Shown piece by piece: positions 7,336-17,266 of a stretch of 64,000 bases of DNA. The stretch is from Labilibacter marinus (lineage in GTDB: Bacteria; Bacteroidota; Bacteroidia; Bacteroidales; Marinilabiliaceae): positions 1 to 64,000 of the forward strand of contig NZ_LXYE02000045.1 in assembly GCF_001659685.2 (NCBI RefSeq). The letters run 5' to 3'. The notes under the pieces were generated by a model. It was not told the origin of the DNA. It did no database searches and was given only the letters and a program-made list of their open reading frames with translations. The translations under genes were made by a program, and so were the position numbers. The stretch's first letter is position 1, and each line of letters opens with the position of its first letter.

Positions 7336-8319
7336 ATGAAATATACAGATAACGCATTGAATATTATCACAACAAAATCATACAAAGGAATCGGTAGAGC
7401 TTGGATTGTAAAGAATTTAATTGGCAATGAGAGTGTAAATGAAATCATTACTCTTTTAAACAACAAGTCCAAACAAGTCGAGACTGTAACTGTTGAAGAT
7501 TTTGAATACAAAAAAAAACATACAATTAATCAAATTAATAACCTTAAAGAAAGTTGTGATGGCATAATTGCGATTGGTGATAATAACTTTCCTAAACATA
7601 GAGGAAATGTAAAGGACAGTGAACGTCCTATATTCCTTTTTTACAAAGGCGATATAAATCTTTTAAGTATCAATAATAATAATATAGCAGTGATTGGCCT
7701 TCTTAATCCAGACGAATCAATTGAGTACAGAGAACAAAAGATTGTTAATGAAATTATAAAACAAGGTGTTACTATTGTTAGTGGATTAGCTTTAGGATGT
7801 GATAGCATCGCACATAAGCAAGCTCTTACAAGCGGCTTAACCGTAGCTATCTTACCTAGCCCATTAAACAACATTATGCCAGCTAAGAATAAAGGTCTAG
7901 CATTAGAAATCATTAAAAAAGGTGGACTTTTAATTACAGAATACTCTGACAAACATAAATCCGCAATGGAGTTAAGTAGCCGCTACAAAGAAAGAGATAG
8001 ATTACAAGCTTTATTTTGCGATGCAATAATATTAGTAGCAAGCTACGCACAAGACTCGGCTAAACGATGGAATATCTTTAACGAAAAATTGGATAGTGGA
8101 GCAAGATTAGCAATGAGATTTGCAAAAGATTATAGCATTTCGCAAGCTGTAATGTATGATGAGAAAGCGGACTTAAATAATCCAATGTTTGACCTGAATC
8201 GACAGTTAATTGATGAACATAAAAGCATTACCATCCTAACTCCAAAACACCTTGAAAATTTAATTAATATGGTAAAAAATCAATCAACAACATTTCAGTC
8301 TAACCTGTTTGATAAATAA
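7336..8319 (+). CDS. DprA/Smf-like Rossmann (SLOG-type) protein
   Basis: This 327-aa protein has the DprA/Smf Rossmann core. The motifs are IAVIGLLNPDESIEYRE (about 115-131), IVSGLALGCDSIAHKQAL (about 148-165), VAILPSPLNNIMPAKN (about 171-186), GGLLITEYS and a RYKERDRLQALFCDAIILV segment. The canonical GSR is replaced by GLL and the usual RNR by KERDR. The C-terminal winged-helix domain of true DprA is missing, ending instead in a short tail. True DprA loads RecA in natural transformation. This divergent copy in a HAD/PRTase operon more likely binds a nucleotide-type ligand or processes DNA in a stress or defence system. Confidence 0.72.
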   Translation: MKYTDNALNIITTKSYKGIGRAWIVKNLIGNESVNEIITLLNNKSKQVETVTVEDFEYKKKHTINQINNLKESCDGIIAIGDNNFPKHRGNVKDSERPIFLFYKGDINLLSINNNNIAVIGLLNPDESIEYREQKIVNEIIKQGVTIVSGLALGCDSIAHKQALTSGLTVAILPSPLNNIMPAKNKGLALEIIKKGGLLITEYSDKHKSAMELSSRYKERDRLQALFCDAIILVASYAQDSAKRWNIFNEKLDSGARLAMRFAKDYSISQAVMYDEKADLNNPMFDLNRQLIDEHKSITILTPKHLENLINMVKNQSTTFQSNLFDK

Positions 8320-8372
8320 ATAGTACTTGTCCTATCCGCTCTTGCACACAACCCCTTCCCCTATCTAAAAGT

Positions 8373-8416
8373 AAACAACAAAGCTCTCTTCAGTTAAAAA
8401 GAGAGCTTTGTTGTTT
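8373..8416. terminator. long perfect hairpin, bidirectional terminator
   Basis: The arms AAACAACAAAGCTCTCTT (8373-8390) and its exact complement (8399-8416) enclose an 8-nt loop. The 18-bp stem is perfect and has T-rich ends on both strands. It sits between the convergent DprA-like gene and GH16 gene, so it likely ends both transcripts. Confidence 0.8.
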
Positions 8417-8462
8417 ATATGCTTTGGATTATAGCCCAATGCATTAATAATAGGGAATTAAA

Positions 8463-10160
8463 CTAATTAATCATCACTTTTTGGGTAGCATATTTATTGG
8501 CTGCGGTAAGTTTTACAAAATACATTCCTTTAGTCAGGTGGCTTACGTCAATGGCCTTTTCTGTACTTTCTTTTTCTACCGACTTTACTAATACACCCAC
8601 GTGGTTATACACCTGCACCACGCCATTTTCGTCAGAACTTACATGCACCATCCCCTCTGCAGGATTGGGATAAATGCGCATGTCTTTAATTAAGTTAGCT
8701 TCAACCTTTGAGGGAATTTCCTCGCTACACTCGGGGCAAGCGGGGCATTCTGTACCATCCGAGTCATCGTTAAAACGAATATCATCAATATAAAATAAAG
8801 CTTCGGCGCTATTTACATCGGCACCACGCAAAGTTATTTGTATTCTATCGCCATTGCTTAAACTTGGGTTAGAGGCTGCATTTCGGCTAAAAGTTTGGCT
8901 TACTTCCACCCACTCGCCTTTGCTTACCCCTGTTAAATCAAAGGATAAGGTCTTCCATGGATTGGCCAACATCATATCTAACTTATTGATATCGGTACTT
9001 GGATCAATCCAAATTTTAAACTCCACTTCGTTTTCGCCGCTTGGTAAATCCAACGATCCGTACGGAGAAAAGGTAGAGTAATTACCCGAAAATGGGCCTT
9101 CGTGCTGATATCTTAAACTAAACTCGCCACACGATGCTTTTTCGTCTTTCATTCTCCATTTGGCATTGGGCGCATTCCACCATCCAATGCTTCTTCCCTG
9201 AAAATAAAAGGGACCTTCAAAGCCCAATGCATTAAAGCTAGGACCATTCACCTTACGTTGCCACACCCTCACATAATCAATCTGATATTCGGCAGGCGTA
9301 GCCAGGTCAGCCTCCGACGGCAGCCCATACCACGAAAACACCTCTGAGTTCAACCAAATTTCGTGTGGATACTGATATTTCCATTGGTCATTGGCCTCTA
9401 ACTCTTGTCTGCTAACATACCTAACCAACTCACCATTAAAATAGGTTTTCATATAATTTTTGTCCCACTCAAAGCCAAACACATAAAAATCGGAAGCCAT
9501 ACGCACATCCATCACGTCCTCCACTTTCCATTCTTCATGATCTGGCGCTTTATCCGGATCCCAACTAATTAGGTTTGTACGGTATTTACGTTCCAGCTCT
9601 TCTGGTCTGTTTTCAGGATTACCTATGGGTCTTTTTCCGTAGTTCTCCGTCATATCAATTTCGCCATGGTAGCCTGTTGTCCAAAAAGAAGAAGTAACTG
9701 GTGCATCCGCCGCTTTACAACGAATTTCCATGTATCCATACTTAATAAACGTTTCGCTCATTACACAGGCCTGCGTTATGGGTTTACTTTTATCCGGAGC
9801 ACTTGAAGTACCACCGTAATAACAGCCGTTATTGGTTTCGTTGGCAAAATTAAAATCAGGATCCCAACGACTCATCAACACTAAATTACCATTTTCTACC
9901 TTAACATTATGCGCGGCAAACTGCCCCGGCGCGCGACCTTTCCATTTGCTTCTGTAATCGTTGTTTTCGCCTAAAATCCACCATTTGCTTTTATCCAACT
10001 CCGTTCCGTTAAACTCGTCACTTATATTTTCATTTAAAATCCAGTTTCCACTATTTCGTGGATCCGACATCGGATAATTTTGCCCGTTTGCCATATGCAT
10101 AGCAAACAACAACACGACTATAACAAAAGCCTTTTGTTGTATTCCTGTAAACTTTTTCAT
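8463..10160 (-). CDS. secreted GH16 glycoside hydrolase with CBM-like module and T9SS sorting domain
   Basis: This 565-aa protein has a signal peptide (1-27) and a GH16 catalytic domain (about 45-303) with the motif GEIDMTE. E167 is the nucleophile, D169 assists and E172 is the acid/base. A jelly-roll, carbohydrate-binding-like domain covers about 310-465, and a Cys-rich linker (CPACPEC) follows. A type A T9SS C-terminal domain covers about 490-565 (IYPNPAEG...GMYFVKL...QKVMIN). It should be exported through the T9SS encoded in this window and cut a beta-linked galactan. The neighbouring GH117 suggests agarose or porphyran; laminarin is a weaker alternative. It diverges from the sensor kinase gene. 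Confidence 0.85.
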   Translation of the reverse strand: MKKFTGIQQKAFVIVVLLFAMHMANGQNYPMSDPRNSGNWILNENISDEFNGTELDKSKWWILGENNDYRSKWKGRAPGQFAAHNVKVENGNLVLMSRWDPDFNFANETNNGCYYGGTSSAPDKSKPITQACVMSETFIKYGYMEIRCKAADAPVTSSFWTTGYHGEIDMTENYGKRPIGNPENRPEELERKYRTNLISWDPDKAPDHEEWKVEDVMDVRMASDFYVFGFEWDKNYMKTYFNGELVRYVSRQELEANDQWKYQYPHEIWLNSEVFSWYGLPSEADLATPAEYQIDYVRVWQRKVNGPSFNALGFEGPFYFQGRSIGWWNAPNAKWRMKDEKASCGEFSLRYQHEGPFSGNYSTFSPYGSLDLPSGENEVEFKIWIDPSTDINKLDMMLANPWKTLSFDLTGVSKGEWVEVSQTFSRNAASNPSLSNGDRIQITLRGADVNSAEALFYIDDIRFNDDSDGTECPACPECSEEIPSKVEANLIKDMRIYPNPAEGMVHVSSDENGVVQVYNHVGVLVKSVEKESTEKAIDVSHLTKGMYFVKLTAANKYATQKVMIN

Positions 10161-10530
10161 GCGTTATCTTTTTATTTATTCACTACTATCCATTACTTCC
10201 AAAAGCAGACAACTATGCCCTGCATAATTATTATACCTAAACAAAGTGCTTTTATCAGTAAGCCGTGTCCTAGTTTGTAAAAAGCTTGTCCAACTGCTAA
10301 AAACGCGTATCAAATCCTCTCTAACATTCACTTACAAAGCTTTAGTTAACACCCAACACAAAGTCTTCAACAGTTGTGTGCTTTGGCAATAAAGCGGAAT
10401 ATAACATGCTATAGTAAACTTGGTTTTTTATATAATTTTAACTATCTATGAAGACGATTTTCTGAAAGGAAGTGGAGAGAAACACCAGAAACTGGTTATA
10501 GTTGAAACAGTTGTTATTTGAAGAGTACTT
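10161..10530. other. intergenic region between divergent GH16 and sensor kinase genes
   Basis: These 370 bp separate the divergent starts and must hold the promoters of both. I see no ORF with coding character, no clear TTTG/TAnnTTTG pair and no convincing operator. Confidence 0.5.
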
Positions 10531-13500
10531 ATGGGTCGCATATTCTTAATTTTCATCCTTTGTTGTTTTGCTTATGCAGATATATATGCACAGGATCTTA
10601 GGTTTACTCCACTTACCTCCGACGATGGCCTACCGCATAATTTAGTTTTTGGTATTAATCAGGATACAGACGGTTTTATTTGGATAGCCACCAACAATGG
10701 CTTAAGCCGATTTGATGGTTACTCTTTTAAAAACTTTCAACCCTCTTCGTCTAAAAAAAATTCTATTAGCGATAAGTCGGTTAGCGGAATACATGCCGAT
10801 TCAAAAGGTAATCTATGGGTTATTATTCAGGAAAAAGGCCTCAATAAGATGAATCTTTCCACCGAGGAATTCTCTTATTTTTTACCTAACGCAGATACCA
10901 CATGCTCGCTTAAAGCCAATATACCCTATCATTTTACCGAAGATAGCAAGGGTACTTTATGGATTGCCACAAACGCAGGCATCTATTATTATCTGGATGC
11001 CGAAGATAAATTCATTAACGTACTCCCCGACTCCATTACCCAACACAGCTACCCCAACAATAAGGTATTTAGCATGTGTTTTGACGATAAAAATGGGCTT
11101 TGGTTTGCCTCCGCAAGAGGAGTTGCAAGATTAGATACTACCTCAAAGCAAATTAAAACACTAGCCCAACTCACGCAACAACCAGCCTTCAACACCCTTT
11201 TTAGGCAAAGAAATTTATATATTGACCCAACTACCAACAACCTTTATTTTTCTATCGCTGGTAAAGGTTTATACTGCTATAATATACAACAGCAAAAACT
11301 CCTGTACCATCTTAACAGAAAGAGTTACATCAGTAATTTTAAACGTCGGAAAAACGGATTGTTTTATTGCTATATAGATAGTACCCAAAGTGGCTTGCTC
11401 GAAATAGATGACTCAACCGGATCGCCCACAGTACAGAAGTTATACCCAATATTTAAGGATCCGAATAAATTTGGTCCTATAGCCTTTAGCGAAGACAAAC
11501 AAAATAACCTTTGGGTGAGCAGCTCGCAAGGGATTAGACGAATTGACAGCATAGGTAATTTGTATAACTACAACATTGATCAAAGCATACCCAATAGCCT
11601 GAGAGACGAAAATGTTATTATGACCTTTGTGGATAAAACAGATAACCTTTGGGTTGCTGTAAACAGAAAAGGCATTGACATTGCGGACGTAATGCAAAAC
11701 AAGTTTAAAAACTTCTACCCTTTATCTAACAAACCAAATCAATCTATCTGTGGAGAAAATATTACCCTGGTATTTGAAGATTCAAATAAAAGAATTTGGA
11801 TAGGTTGCTTTGGCAAGGGGATTACATGCTACAACCCTAAAGACAATTCGTATAAAACGATCCCATTTAACTCTCATGATAAAACCAAACTAATATTCAA
11901 AGCTCCTTCGGCTATGGCTGAAGATTTAGACGGAAACCTTTGGCTTGGGTTTTATGATGGGCAGATGGTTAAAATAAACCCAGACAGTTTTGAGCTCGAA
12001 TACCATTCGTCCATGCCCCATTTATCGGGCAACAACAACTATTTTAACGGATGGGGTATTCGAAAAATACTTTGCGATACCAATGGTAACTTATGGATTG
12101 CCAGTACTTCGTTTGGCTTGGTAGAGAAAAACATAAAAACAGGAAAGCTGACCAACCACTCTACCCTATACGAAAAGGACTTTAGCCAGAATAGTTACTA
12201 TAGATATCTATGCATGACTAAGGATCAAGATGTTTGGACAGGAACGCAAAACGGTGGACTGGGGCACTACGCCGTAAAAACTAATACATTTAAGCACTTT
12301 CATCACAGTAGGCACGATACCAATTCTATATCGAGCAATACGGTTTATGCTATCTATGAGGAATCTGACGAAATATTATGGGTAGGAACATCTGAAGGTC
12401 TGGATCAATTTAACCGCATCACAAAGCAGTTTACTCGATTTAAAATAGAGCGCAATGAAACGGCATGCGCCGTGTATAGCATTACACCCGACAAGAAGGG
12501 TAACTTTTGGCTATCGGGAGATGGTGGTCTGGTAGAGTTTAACCCTAATACTCAAAAAACTTCTTTTTTTACGCAGGAAGATGGCATTGCTTTTAATCAA
12601 TTTAACACAACCGCATCCTGCAAAACCACCGATGGTAAAATATACCTGGGTACATCCAAGGGGCTTACCTCGTTCTACCCAGAGGATATTCAGGATATGG
12701 CCTTTAAATCGAAACCTATTGTTACAAACCTAAAAGTATTTAACAGAGAAGTATCTCCAGGCGACGAAATAGAAGGCATCTCACTTATCCAAAAGCAAAT
12801 ATGGGAAGTAGACAAACTAGAAATTCCGCATAGCATCAACGATTTCACCCTGGAGTTTTCTGCTCTTAATTATTCATCTCCTAAAAAGGTAATATACGAG
12901 TACAAACTAGAAGGCTTTAACAAGGAATGGGTAAAAACCAATTCGGACAGAAGGTGGGCCAACTACACTGGATTAGCACCAGGTGATTACACCTTTAGAT
13001 TACGAGCTGGGAATAAATCGGGCTTAAACTTTAATGCAGATGATGAATTTACCTTACCTATATCTATAAAACCACCTTTTTATCTAACCTTATGGTTTGT
13101 ACTGGCGTGCGTTATTACATTAATAGCCCTAATTCTATACATTATATGGTTAAGAACAGAGCGATTAAAAAGACAGAAAAAAGAACTCAAAGAGAAAGTG
13201 AATGAGAGAACTGCTGCCTTAGGAAAAGCCAACTCTCTGTTGCAAGAAAAACAAGAGGAGATTATATCGCAGAATGAAGAATTGCACGAGCACAGAAATA
13301 ACCTGGAGATTATTGTTGATAAAAGGACTATAGAGCTAAAGCAGGCTAAAGAAAAGGCGGAAGAATCTAATAATTTAAAAACTGCTTTCTTAGCCAACCT
13401 AAGCCATGAAATACGAACTCCAATGAACTCCATTATTGGATTTTCATCTTTACTAGAGGCCTCTGGTTCGGAAGAAGACCGCAGCTATTTTATTCAAATC

Positions 13501-14040
13501 ATCAATCAAAACTGTGAATCGTTACTGGTACTGATTAGCGACATTATGGATATTTCATTAATTCAGGCCAATCAGGTAAAAATCAACAAACAAATATTTA
13601 ACGTCGATTCCGTGATTAGTGAATTAAAAATTCATTTTTCTAAACTCACCAAAGAGTGCGTCAGTTTTAATTACCACGAAAAAGATATTCAACTTGAACT
13701 ATGTAATGATGCCATTAGGTTTAAGCAAGTATTAAACAACCTGATTAGTAATGCCATTAAGTTTACTTCAGAAGGTAAAGTTGAAGTGGGCTTTAATAGT
13801 ACTACATCAGAGGTAACATTTTATGTAAGCGATACCGGTATTGGTATCCAAAAGGAAAACATAGAAAAAATATTCGACCCATTTATGAAAATAGAATATC
13901 AATCAGAGGTGTTATACGGAGGTACTGGTATTGGCTTATCCATCTGCCAAAGATTGATTGAGCTAATGGGTGGTAAACTTTGGGTAGAATCTGAAGTAAA
14001 TAAAGGCTCAACTTTTTATTTTACACTACCTCTTTCCTAA
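10531..14040 (+). CDS. propeller/Y_Y_Y sensor histidine kinase (no fused receiver)
   Basis: This 1169-aa protein has a signal peptide (1-21), then periplasmic two-component propeller repeats (many copies of a D-x-x-GNLWI/LWVGT pattern, to about 760). A Y_Y_Y domain (about 775-850) and one transmembrane helix (about 853-874) follow. After a coiled coil comes HisKA with [15 protein letters not shown] (phospho-His H959), and an HATPase with N, G1 (SDTGIGI) and G2 (GGTGIGLS) boxes. It ends right after the ATPase (FYFTLPLS). It therefore lacks the REC and AraC domains of classical hybrid two-component systems and needs a separate response regulator. It is 38 bp upstream of the GH117 gene. Likely ligand: an agar-derived oligosaccharide. 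Confidence 0.88.
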   Translation: MGRIFLIFILCCFAYADIYAQDLRFTPLTSDDGLPHNLVFGINQDTDGFIWIATNNGLSRFDGYSFKNFQPSSSKKNSISDKSVSGIHADSKGNLWVIIQEKGLNKMNLSTEEFSYFLPNADTTCSLKANIPYHFTEDSKGTLWIATNAGIYYYLDAEDKFINVLPDSITQHSYPNNKVFSMCFDDKNGLWFASARGVARLDTTSKQIKTLAQLTQQPAFNTLFRQRNLYIDPTTNNLYFSIAGKGLYCYNIQQQKLLYHLNRKSYISNFKRRKNGLFYCYIDSTQSGLLEIDDSTGSPTVQKLYPIFKDPNKFGPIAFSEDKQNNLWVSSSQGIRRIDSIGNLYNYNIDQSIPNSLRDENVIMTFVDKTDNLWVAVNRKGIDIADVMQNKFKNFYPLSNKPNQSICGENITLVFEDSNKRIWIGCFGKGITCYNPKDNSYKTIPFNSHDKTKLIFKAPSAMAEDLDGNLWLGFYDGQMVKINPDSFELEYHSSMPHLSGNNNYFNGWGIRKILCDTNGNLWIASTSFGLVEKNIKTGKLTNHSTLYEKDFSQNSYYRYLCMTKDQDVWTGTQNGGLGHYAVKTNTFKHFHHSRHDTNSISSNTVYAIYEESDEILWVGTSEGLDQFNRITKQFTRFKIERNETACAVYSITPDKKGNFWLSGDGGLVEFNPNTQKTSFFTQEDGIAFNQFNTTASCKTTDGKIYLGTSKGLTSFYPEDIQDMAFKSKPIVTNLKVFNREVSPGDEIEGISLIQKQIWEVDKLEIPHSINDFTLEFSALNYSSPKKVIYEYKLEGFNKEWVKTNSDRRWANYTGLAPGDYTFRLRAGNKSGLNFNADDEFTLPISIKPPFYLTLWFVLACVITLIALILYIIWLRTERLKRQKKELKEKVNERTAALGKANSLLQEKQEEIISQNEELHEHRNNLEIIVDKRTIELKQAKEKAEESNNLKTAFLANLSHEIRTPMNSIIGFSSLLEASGSEEDRSYFIQIINQNCESLLVLISDIMDISLIQANQVKINKQIFNVDSVISELKIHFSKLTKECVSFNYHEKDIQLELCNDAIRFKQVLNNLISNAIKFTSEGKVEVGFNSTTSEVTFYVSDTGIGIQKENIEKIFDPFMKIEYQSEVLYGGTGIGLSICQRLIELMGGKLWVESEVNKGSTFYFTLPLS

Positions 14041-14078
14041 AAAATAAAAACCATATATTATATATTAATCATTTAGAA

Positions 14079-15437
14079 ATGAAGAAAAATATTTTCACCT
14101 ATTTATTCATATGCGTGTACTTGTTGTCTAGCGCATGCATCCAAGCAACTAACATTAAAGGAACAGTAAAGCATGCTGAAACCATGAATCCTGTGCCTAA
14201 TGTACTCATCACAGATGTGCATAAAACAATATCTACCAGAACGGATATAAACGGGAATTTTAACCTCGATATTTCTGCTGACAATACCTTTAGCTTAGTA
14301 TTCGACAACTCTCTTTTTATCGTTCAAGAAAAAACGTTTTCGCTTACTGACAATAGCATCGAAGTTCTATTGATTCCTCGAAAAACAAGTGCAGCTACAG
14401 CCAGATGGCGCGATTATATTGAAACACCTAAGGCTTATAACCAAACGCGCTTTGTTAAAAACGAAGGCTGGGGTCTGCAATTTGAGCAAGCAAAACTTAA
14501 AGGCGACTTTGCTGTAGATACCACTATGATACGTCGAGATCCGAGTGCTGTGATAAAAGTGGGCAAAACCTATTACACCTATTATACCAGAGGTACTCGC
14601 TACAGGCCAGGTGGCGAAGAAAAATTCTTTCCTTGGGATGAATGTGATGTGTGGTATGCAACATCCAAAGATGGTTGGAAATGGAAAGAACATGGACCCG
14701 CTGTAGAAAGAGGAGTAAAAGGCGCATTCGACGATGCTTCGGTTTTTACACCAGAAATATTAGCACACAACGGTATGTATTACTTGGTATACCAATGCGT
14801 AAAGAACCCCTATATTCACCGAGTAAAAAACACCGTAGGCATGGCTGTAGCCAGCTCTCCTGATGGCCCATTTAAAAAATTAGCTCAGCCTATTTTGGTA
14901 CCAACCAACAACGGCCAGTGGGACAAAGGAGATCATGATGAAGTATTAAAAAAAGGTGATTTTGATAGCCATAAAGTTCATGATCCTTGTTTAATGTTTT
15001 ATAATAATAAGTTTTACCTGTACTATAAAGGAGAACGAATGGGCGAAGAGAAGATGCATGGACAACGTGAAATTAAATGGGGAGTAGCTATCTCCGAAAG
15101 CCCTACAGGACCGTACATCAAATCGCCTTGCAACCCAATTACTAACAGTGGACATGAAGTTTGTGTTTGGCCATACAAAGGCGGCATTGCCCTTATCCAT
15201 ACTGATGATGGTCCCGAACGACATACTATTCAGTGGTCACCTGATGGCATTAATTTTGAAATAATGGGCAAAATCAATCCACATACACCTAAGGCTTTCG
15301 GTATTTTCCGCACAGATAACCATGATGAAAGTCCAACTGAGGGAATTCGTTGGGGACTATGCCATAAATACGGTGGAGATCATTGGAGAACTGGATATAA
15401 TTATATTCAAAGGTTCGATACAAAAGAAAAAGAGTAA
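14079..15437 (+). CDS. GH117-like 3,6-anhydro-alpha-L-galactosidase (neoagarooligosaccharide hydrolase)
   Basis: This 452-aa protein has an N-terminal export signal (MKKNIFTYLFICVYLLSSAC; possibly a lipoprotein) and a carboxypeptidase-regulatory-like Ig domain (about 24-95). A five-blade propeller (about 120-450) follows. Motifs typical of GH117 include RRDPSAVIKVGKTYYTYYT, DVWYATSKDGWKW, FTPEILAHNGMYYLVYQ, NTVGMAVASSPDGPF and HDPCLMFYNNKFYLYYKGE. The enzyme removes the terminal 3,6-anhydro-L-galactose from neoagaro-oligosaccharides. It probably acts after the GH16 enzyme and is cotranscribed with the upstream sensor kinase. The alternative is a related GH43-like clan member. Confidence 0.8.
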   Translation: MKKNIFTYLFICVYLLSSACIQATNIKGTVKHAETMNPVPNVLITDVHKTISTRTDINGNFNLDISADNTFSLVFDNSLFIVQEKTFSLTDNSIEVLLIPRKTSAATARWRDYIETPKAYNQTRFVKNEGWGLQFEQAKLKGDFAVDTTMIRRDPSAVIKVGKTYYTYYTRGTRYRPGGEEKFFPWDECDVWYATSKDGWKWKEHGPAVERGVKGAFDDASVFTPEILAHNGMYYLVYQCVKNPYIHRVKNTVGMAVASSPDGPFKKLAQPILVPTNNGQWDKGDHDEVLKKGDFDSHKVHDPCLMFYNNKFYLYYKGERMGEEKMHGQREIKWGVAISESPTGPYIKSPCNPITNSGHEVCVWPYKGGIALIHTDDGPERHTIQWSPDGINFEIMGKINPHTPKAFGIFRTDNHDESPTEGIRWGLCHKYGGDHWRTGYNYIQRFDTKEKE

Positions 15438-15453
15438 TTCTTCTAAAAAACAG

Positions 15454-15494
15454 AAAGCTAATGTATTTCAACACGAAGTACTTTAGCTTTTTTT
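15454..15494 (+). terminator. rho-independent terminator after GH117 gene
   Basis: The stem AAAGCTAA (15454-15461) pairs with TTAGCTTT (15483-15490) and is followed by a T run. It ends the kinase-GH117 transcript. Confidence 0.6.
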
Positions 15495-15553
15495 GTTAGA
15501 TACAACTTCCGAAAGTGATCCCGTATTAGGATAGAGAGGAGAATAGCATATAA

Positions 15554-15584
15554 CAAAAAAGGTCTACAGAAAATCTGTAGACCT
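15554..15584 (-). terminator. rho-independent terminator of tRNA-Val operon
   Basis: The arms AGGTCTACAGA (15560-15570) and TCTGTAGACCT (15574-15584) form an 11-bp perfect stem with a 3-nt loop. On the minus strand it is followed by six T. It lies just after the second tRNA in the direction of transcription. Confidence 0.85.
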
Positions 15585-15588
15585 TTAG

Positions 15589-15663
15589 TGGGCGATGAGG
15601 GAGTCGAACCCCCGACCCCTTGGGTGTAAACCAAGTGCTCTGAACCAACTGAGCTAATCGCCC
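15589..15663 (-). tRNA. tRNA-Val(TAC), copy 2 in transcription order
   Basis: On the minus strand the sequence folds into a full cloverleaf. It has acceptor stem GGGCGAT/ATCGCCC, D stem GCTC/GAGC, anticodon stem CTTGG/CCAAG with loop TTTACAC (anticodon TAC, valine), a GGGGG/CCCTC T stem with TTCGACT loop, and discriminator A. No CCA is encoded. It is identical to the copy 106 bp away. Confidence 0.95.
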
Positions 15664-15694
15664 GAAATGCTTTCGAACTTTTCAATAAAGTGAG

Positions 15695-15769
15695 TGGGCG
15701 ATGAGGGAGTCGAACCCCCGACCCCTTGGGTGTAAACCAAGTGCTCTGAACCAACTGAGCTAATCGCCC
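15695..15769 (-). tRNA. tRNA-Val(TAC), copy 1 in transcription order
   Basis: This is identical in sequence and fold to the gene at 15589-15663, with a 31-bp spacer between them. The tandem pair is probably processed from one transcript that ends at the hairpin at 15554-15584. Confidence 0.95.
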
Positions 15770-15874
15770 TTTTTAAAACATTGACCAAATTACCTTTGTA
15801 ATCCGTTGCCCCTGTTTTCAAAAGCGATGCAAATATAGGAGTCTTTTTTATATCTGCAAAACTTTTTATTAAAA

Positions 15875-17164
15875 TCACACTACCTCAGCTACCACAAAAG
15901 TACTTCCTCCAATGAATATCAAATCATTAGACGCTGCATTTTTTTTTGCTTTTTTTACGGCATCATTAACCGAAGTACAAACCAGCGCCTGCAAACCTAC
16001 TTTTTGGGCCTCCCTATTTAGTTCCTCTGCATCTAATCCTCGCGGAATATTAGGTTTTGCAAAATAATAATTGGCATTAGCCGGTAATAATTGCAACACT
16101 TTTGTAATATCCTTATCATTCACCATTCCCCAAACAATATGCAAGTTTTTATGCGCTGTTTGTTTTATTTGCTCTACCAACTGCGAAACGCCTTCAACAT
16201 TATGGCCTGTATCGCAAATTATTGCAGGATTAGCCCCCAACACTTGCCATCTTCCCATTAACCCAGTATTTCTAATCACATTTTTAAGTCCTGCATAAAT
16301 ATGATTCTCCCCTATTAAGAATCCTTTAGAACCAATAACATCAATAGTTTGCAATACGGTTTTTATATTTTTTTGTTGATACACACCTAGTAAGTCTAAC
16401 TTTAAATCGGCGTATATCAATTTATCTTTTTTATAAACTTGTAAAACCTGAGTAGCATCTACACCATTCATGGCCACAGGAATATCCCATTCTTGGTCAG
16501 TATAATAAATTGGAGCAGAATTACGAGAAGCTACCTCGTTAAAAATAGGTTTCGTTATTTCATTCGACTCCCCAATAACAACAGGTGTATCAGGTTTAAT
16601 TACACCAGCCTTTTCTATTGCTATTAACTCTAAAGTATCACCCAATAAAGCAGTATGATCCAGGCCTATATTTGTAATTACCGAAACTTCAGGTCTTATA
16701 ACATTTGTAGAATCCAGACGTCCGCCTAAGCCCACTTCAATAACAGCAACATCAACTTCTTGCTTGGCAAAATACTGAAAAGCCATGGCTACAGTCATCT
16801 CAAAAAAGCTAGGTTGTACTTCCTTTATGATGCCTTGATGCTCATTCACAAAATCAACTACCTCATCCTCCGAAATACAATCTCCATTTATTTTAATTCG
16901 CTCTCTAAAATCTTTTAAATGAGGAGAAGTATATAAACCTACTTTATACCCCGCCTCCATTAAAACCGAAGTTAAGCAATGCGAAACCGACCCTTTACCG
17001 TTAGTTCCTGCTACATGTATCGTCTTAAATTTTTTATGTGGATTATTAAAATAATCATCTAACCGATGGGTGTTATCCAGATTTGCTTTATATGCCACTT
17101 TGCCCGCACGCTGGTACATTGGCAATTGCGAAAACAGAAAATCTAAAACTTCACTATACTGCAT
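15875..17164 (-). CDS. folC: folylpolyglutamate synthase / dihydrofolate synthase
   Basis: This 429-aa Mur-ligase-family enzyme adds glutamate to dihydropteroate and folates using ATP. The P-loop HVAGTNGKGSVSH lies near residues 49-61, and the Mg/ATP-binding motif region VAVIEVGLGGRLDSTN near 138-153. ITNIGLDHTALLG follows near 163-175. The C-terminal ligase domain has the ICDTGHN motif. The length fits the family. It precedes the tRNA pair on the same strand, and the next gene upstream (phoH-like) is divergent. Confidence 0.93.
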   Translation of the reverse strand: MQYSEVLDFLFSQLPMYQRAGKVAYKANLDNTHRLDDYFNNPHKKFKTIHVAGTNGKGSVSHCLTSVLMEAGYKVGLYTSPHLKDFRERIKINGDCISEDEVVDFVNEHQGIIKEVQPSFFEMTVAMAFQYFAKQEVDVAVIEVGLGGRLDSTNVIRPEVSVITNIGLDHTALLGDTLELIAIEKAGVIKPDTPVVIGESNEITKPIFNEVASRNSAPIYYTDQEWDIPVAMNGVDATQVLQVYKKDKLIYADLKLDLLGVYQQKNIKTVLQTIDVIGSKGFLIGENHIYAGLKNVIRNTGLMGRWQVLGANPAIICDTGHNVEGVSQLVEQIKQTAHKNLHIVWGMVNDKDITKVLQLLPANANYYFAKPNIPRGLDAEELNREAQKVGLQALVCTSVNDAVKKAKKNAASNDLIFIGGSTFVVAEVV

Positions 17165-17266
17165 TATTTTTTGTTTTTATTCATAATATTTAACTCCTCA
17201 ACACCGTATTTTCCACGAAATTTTAAATATATTTAGAATATGTTCAACCACTAAAAACCTCTGCAT

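Noticed and set aside
7336-8319. Standard natural-transformation DprA
   Set aside because: Key residues differ, the C-terminal winged helix is absent, and the gene sits in a HAD/PRTase operon rather than beside housekeeping genes.
10531-14040. Classical hybrid two-component system regulator
   Set aside because: There is no REC or AraC domain after the ATPase. It is called a histidine kinase only.
15458-15878. Overlapping minus-strand ORFs (98 and 74 aa) across the tRNA pair
   Set aside because: They are translations of the two tRNA genes and their spacer. The shared peptide repeat comes from the tRNA duplication.
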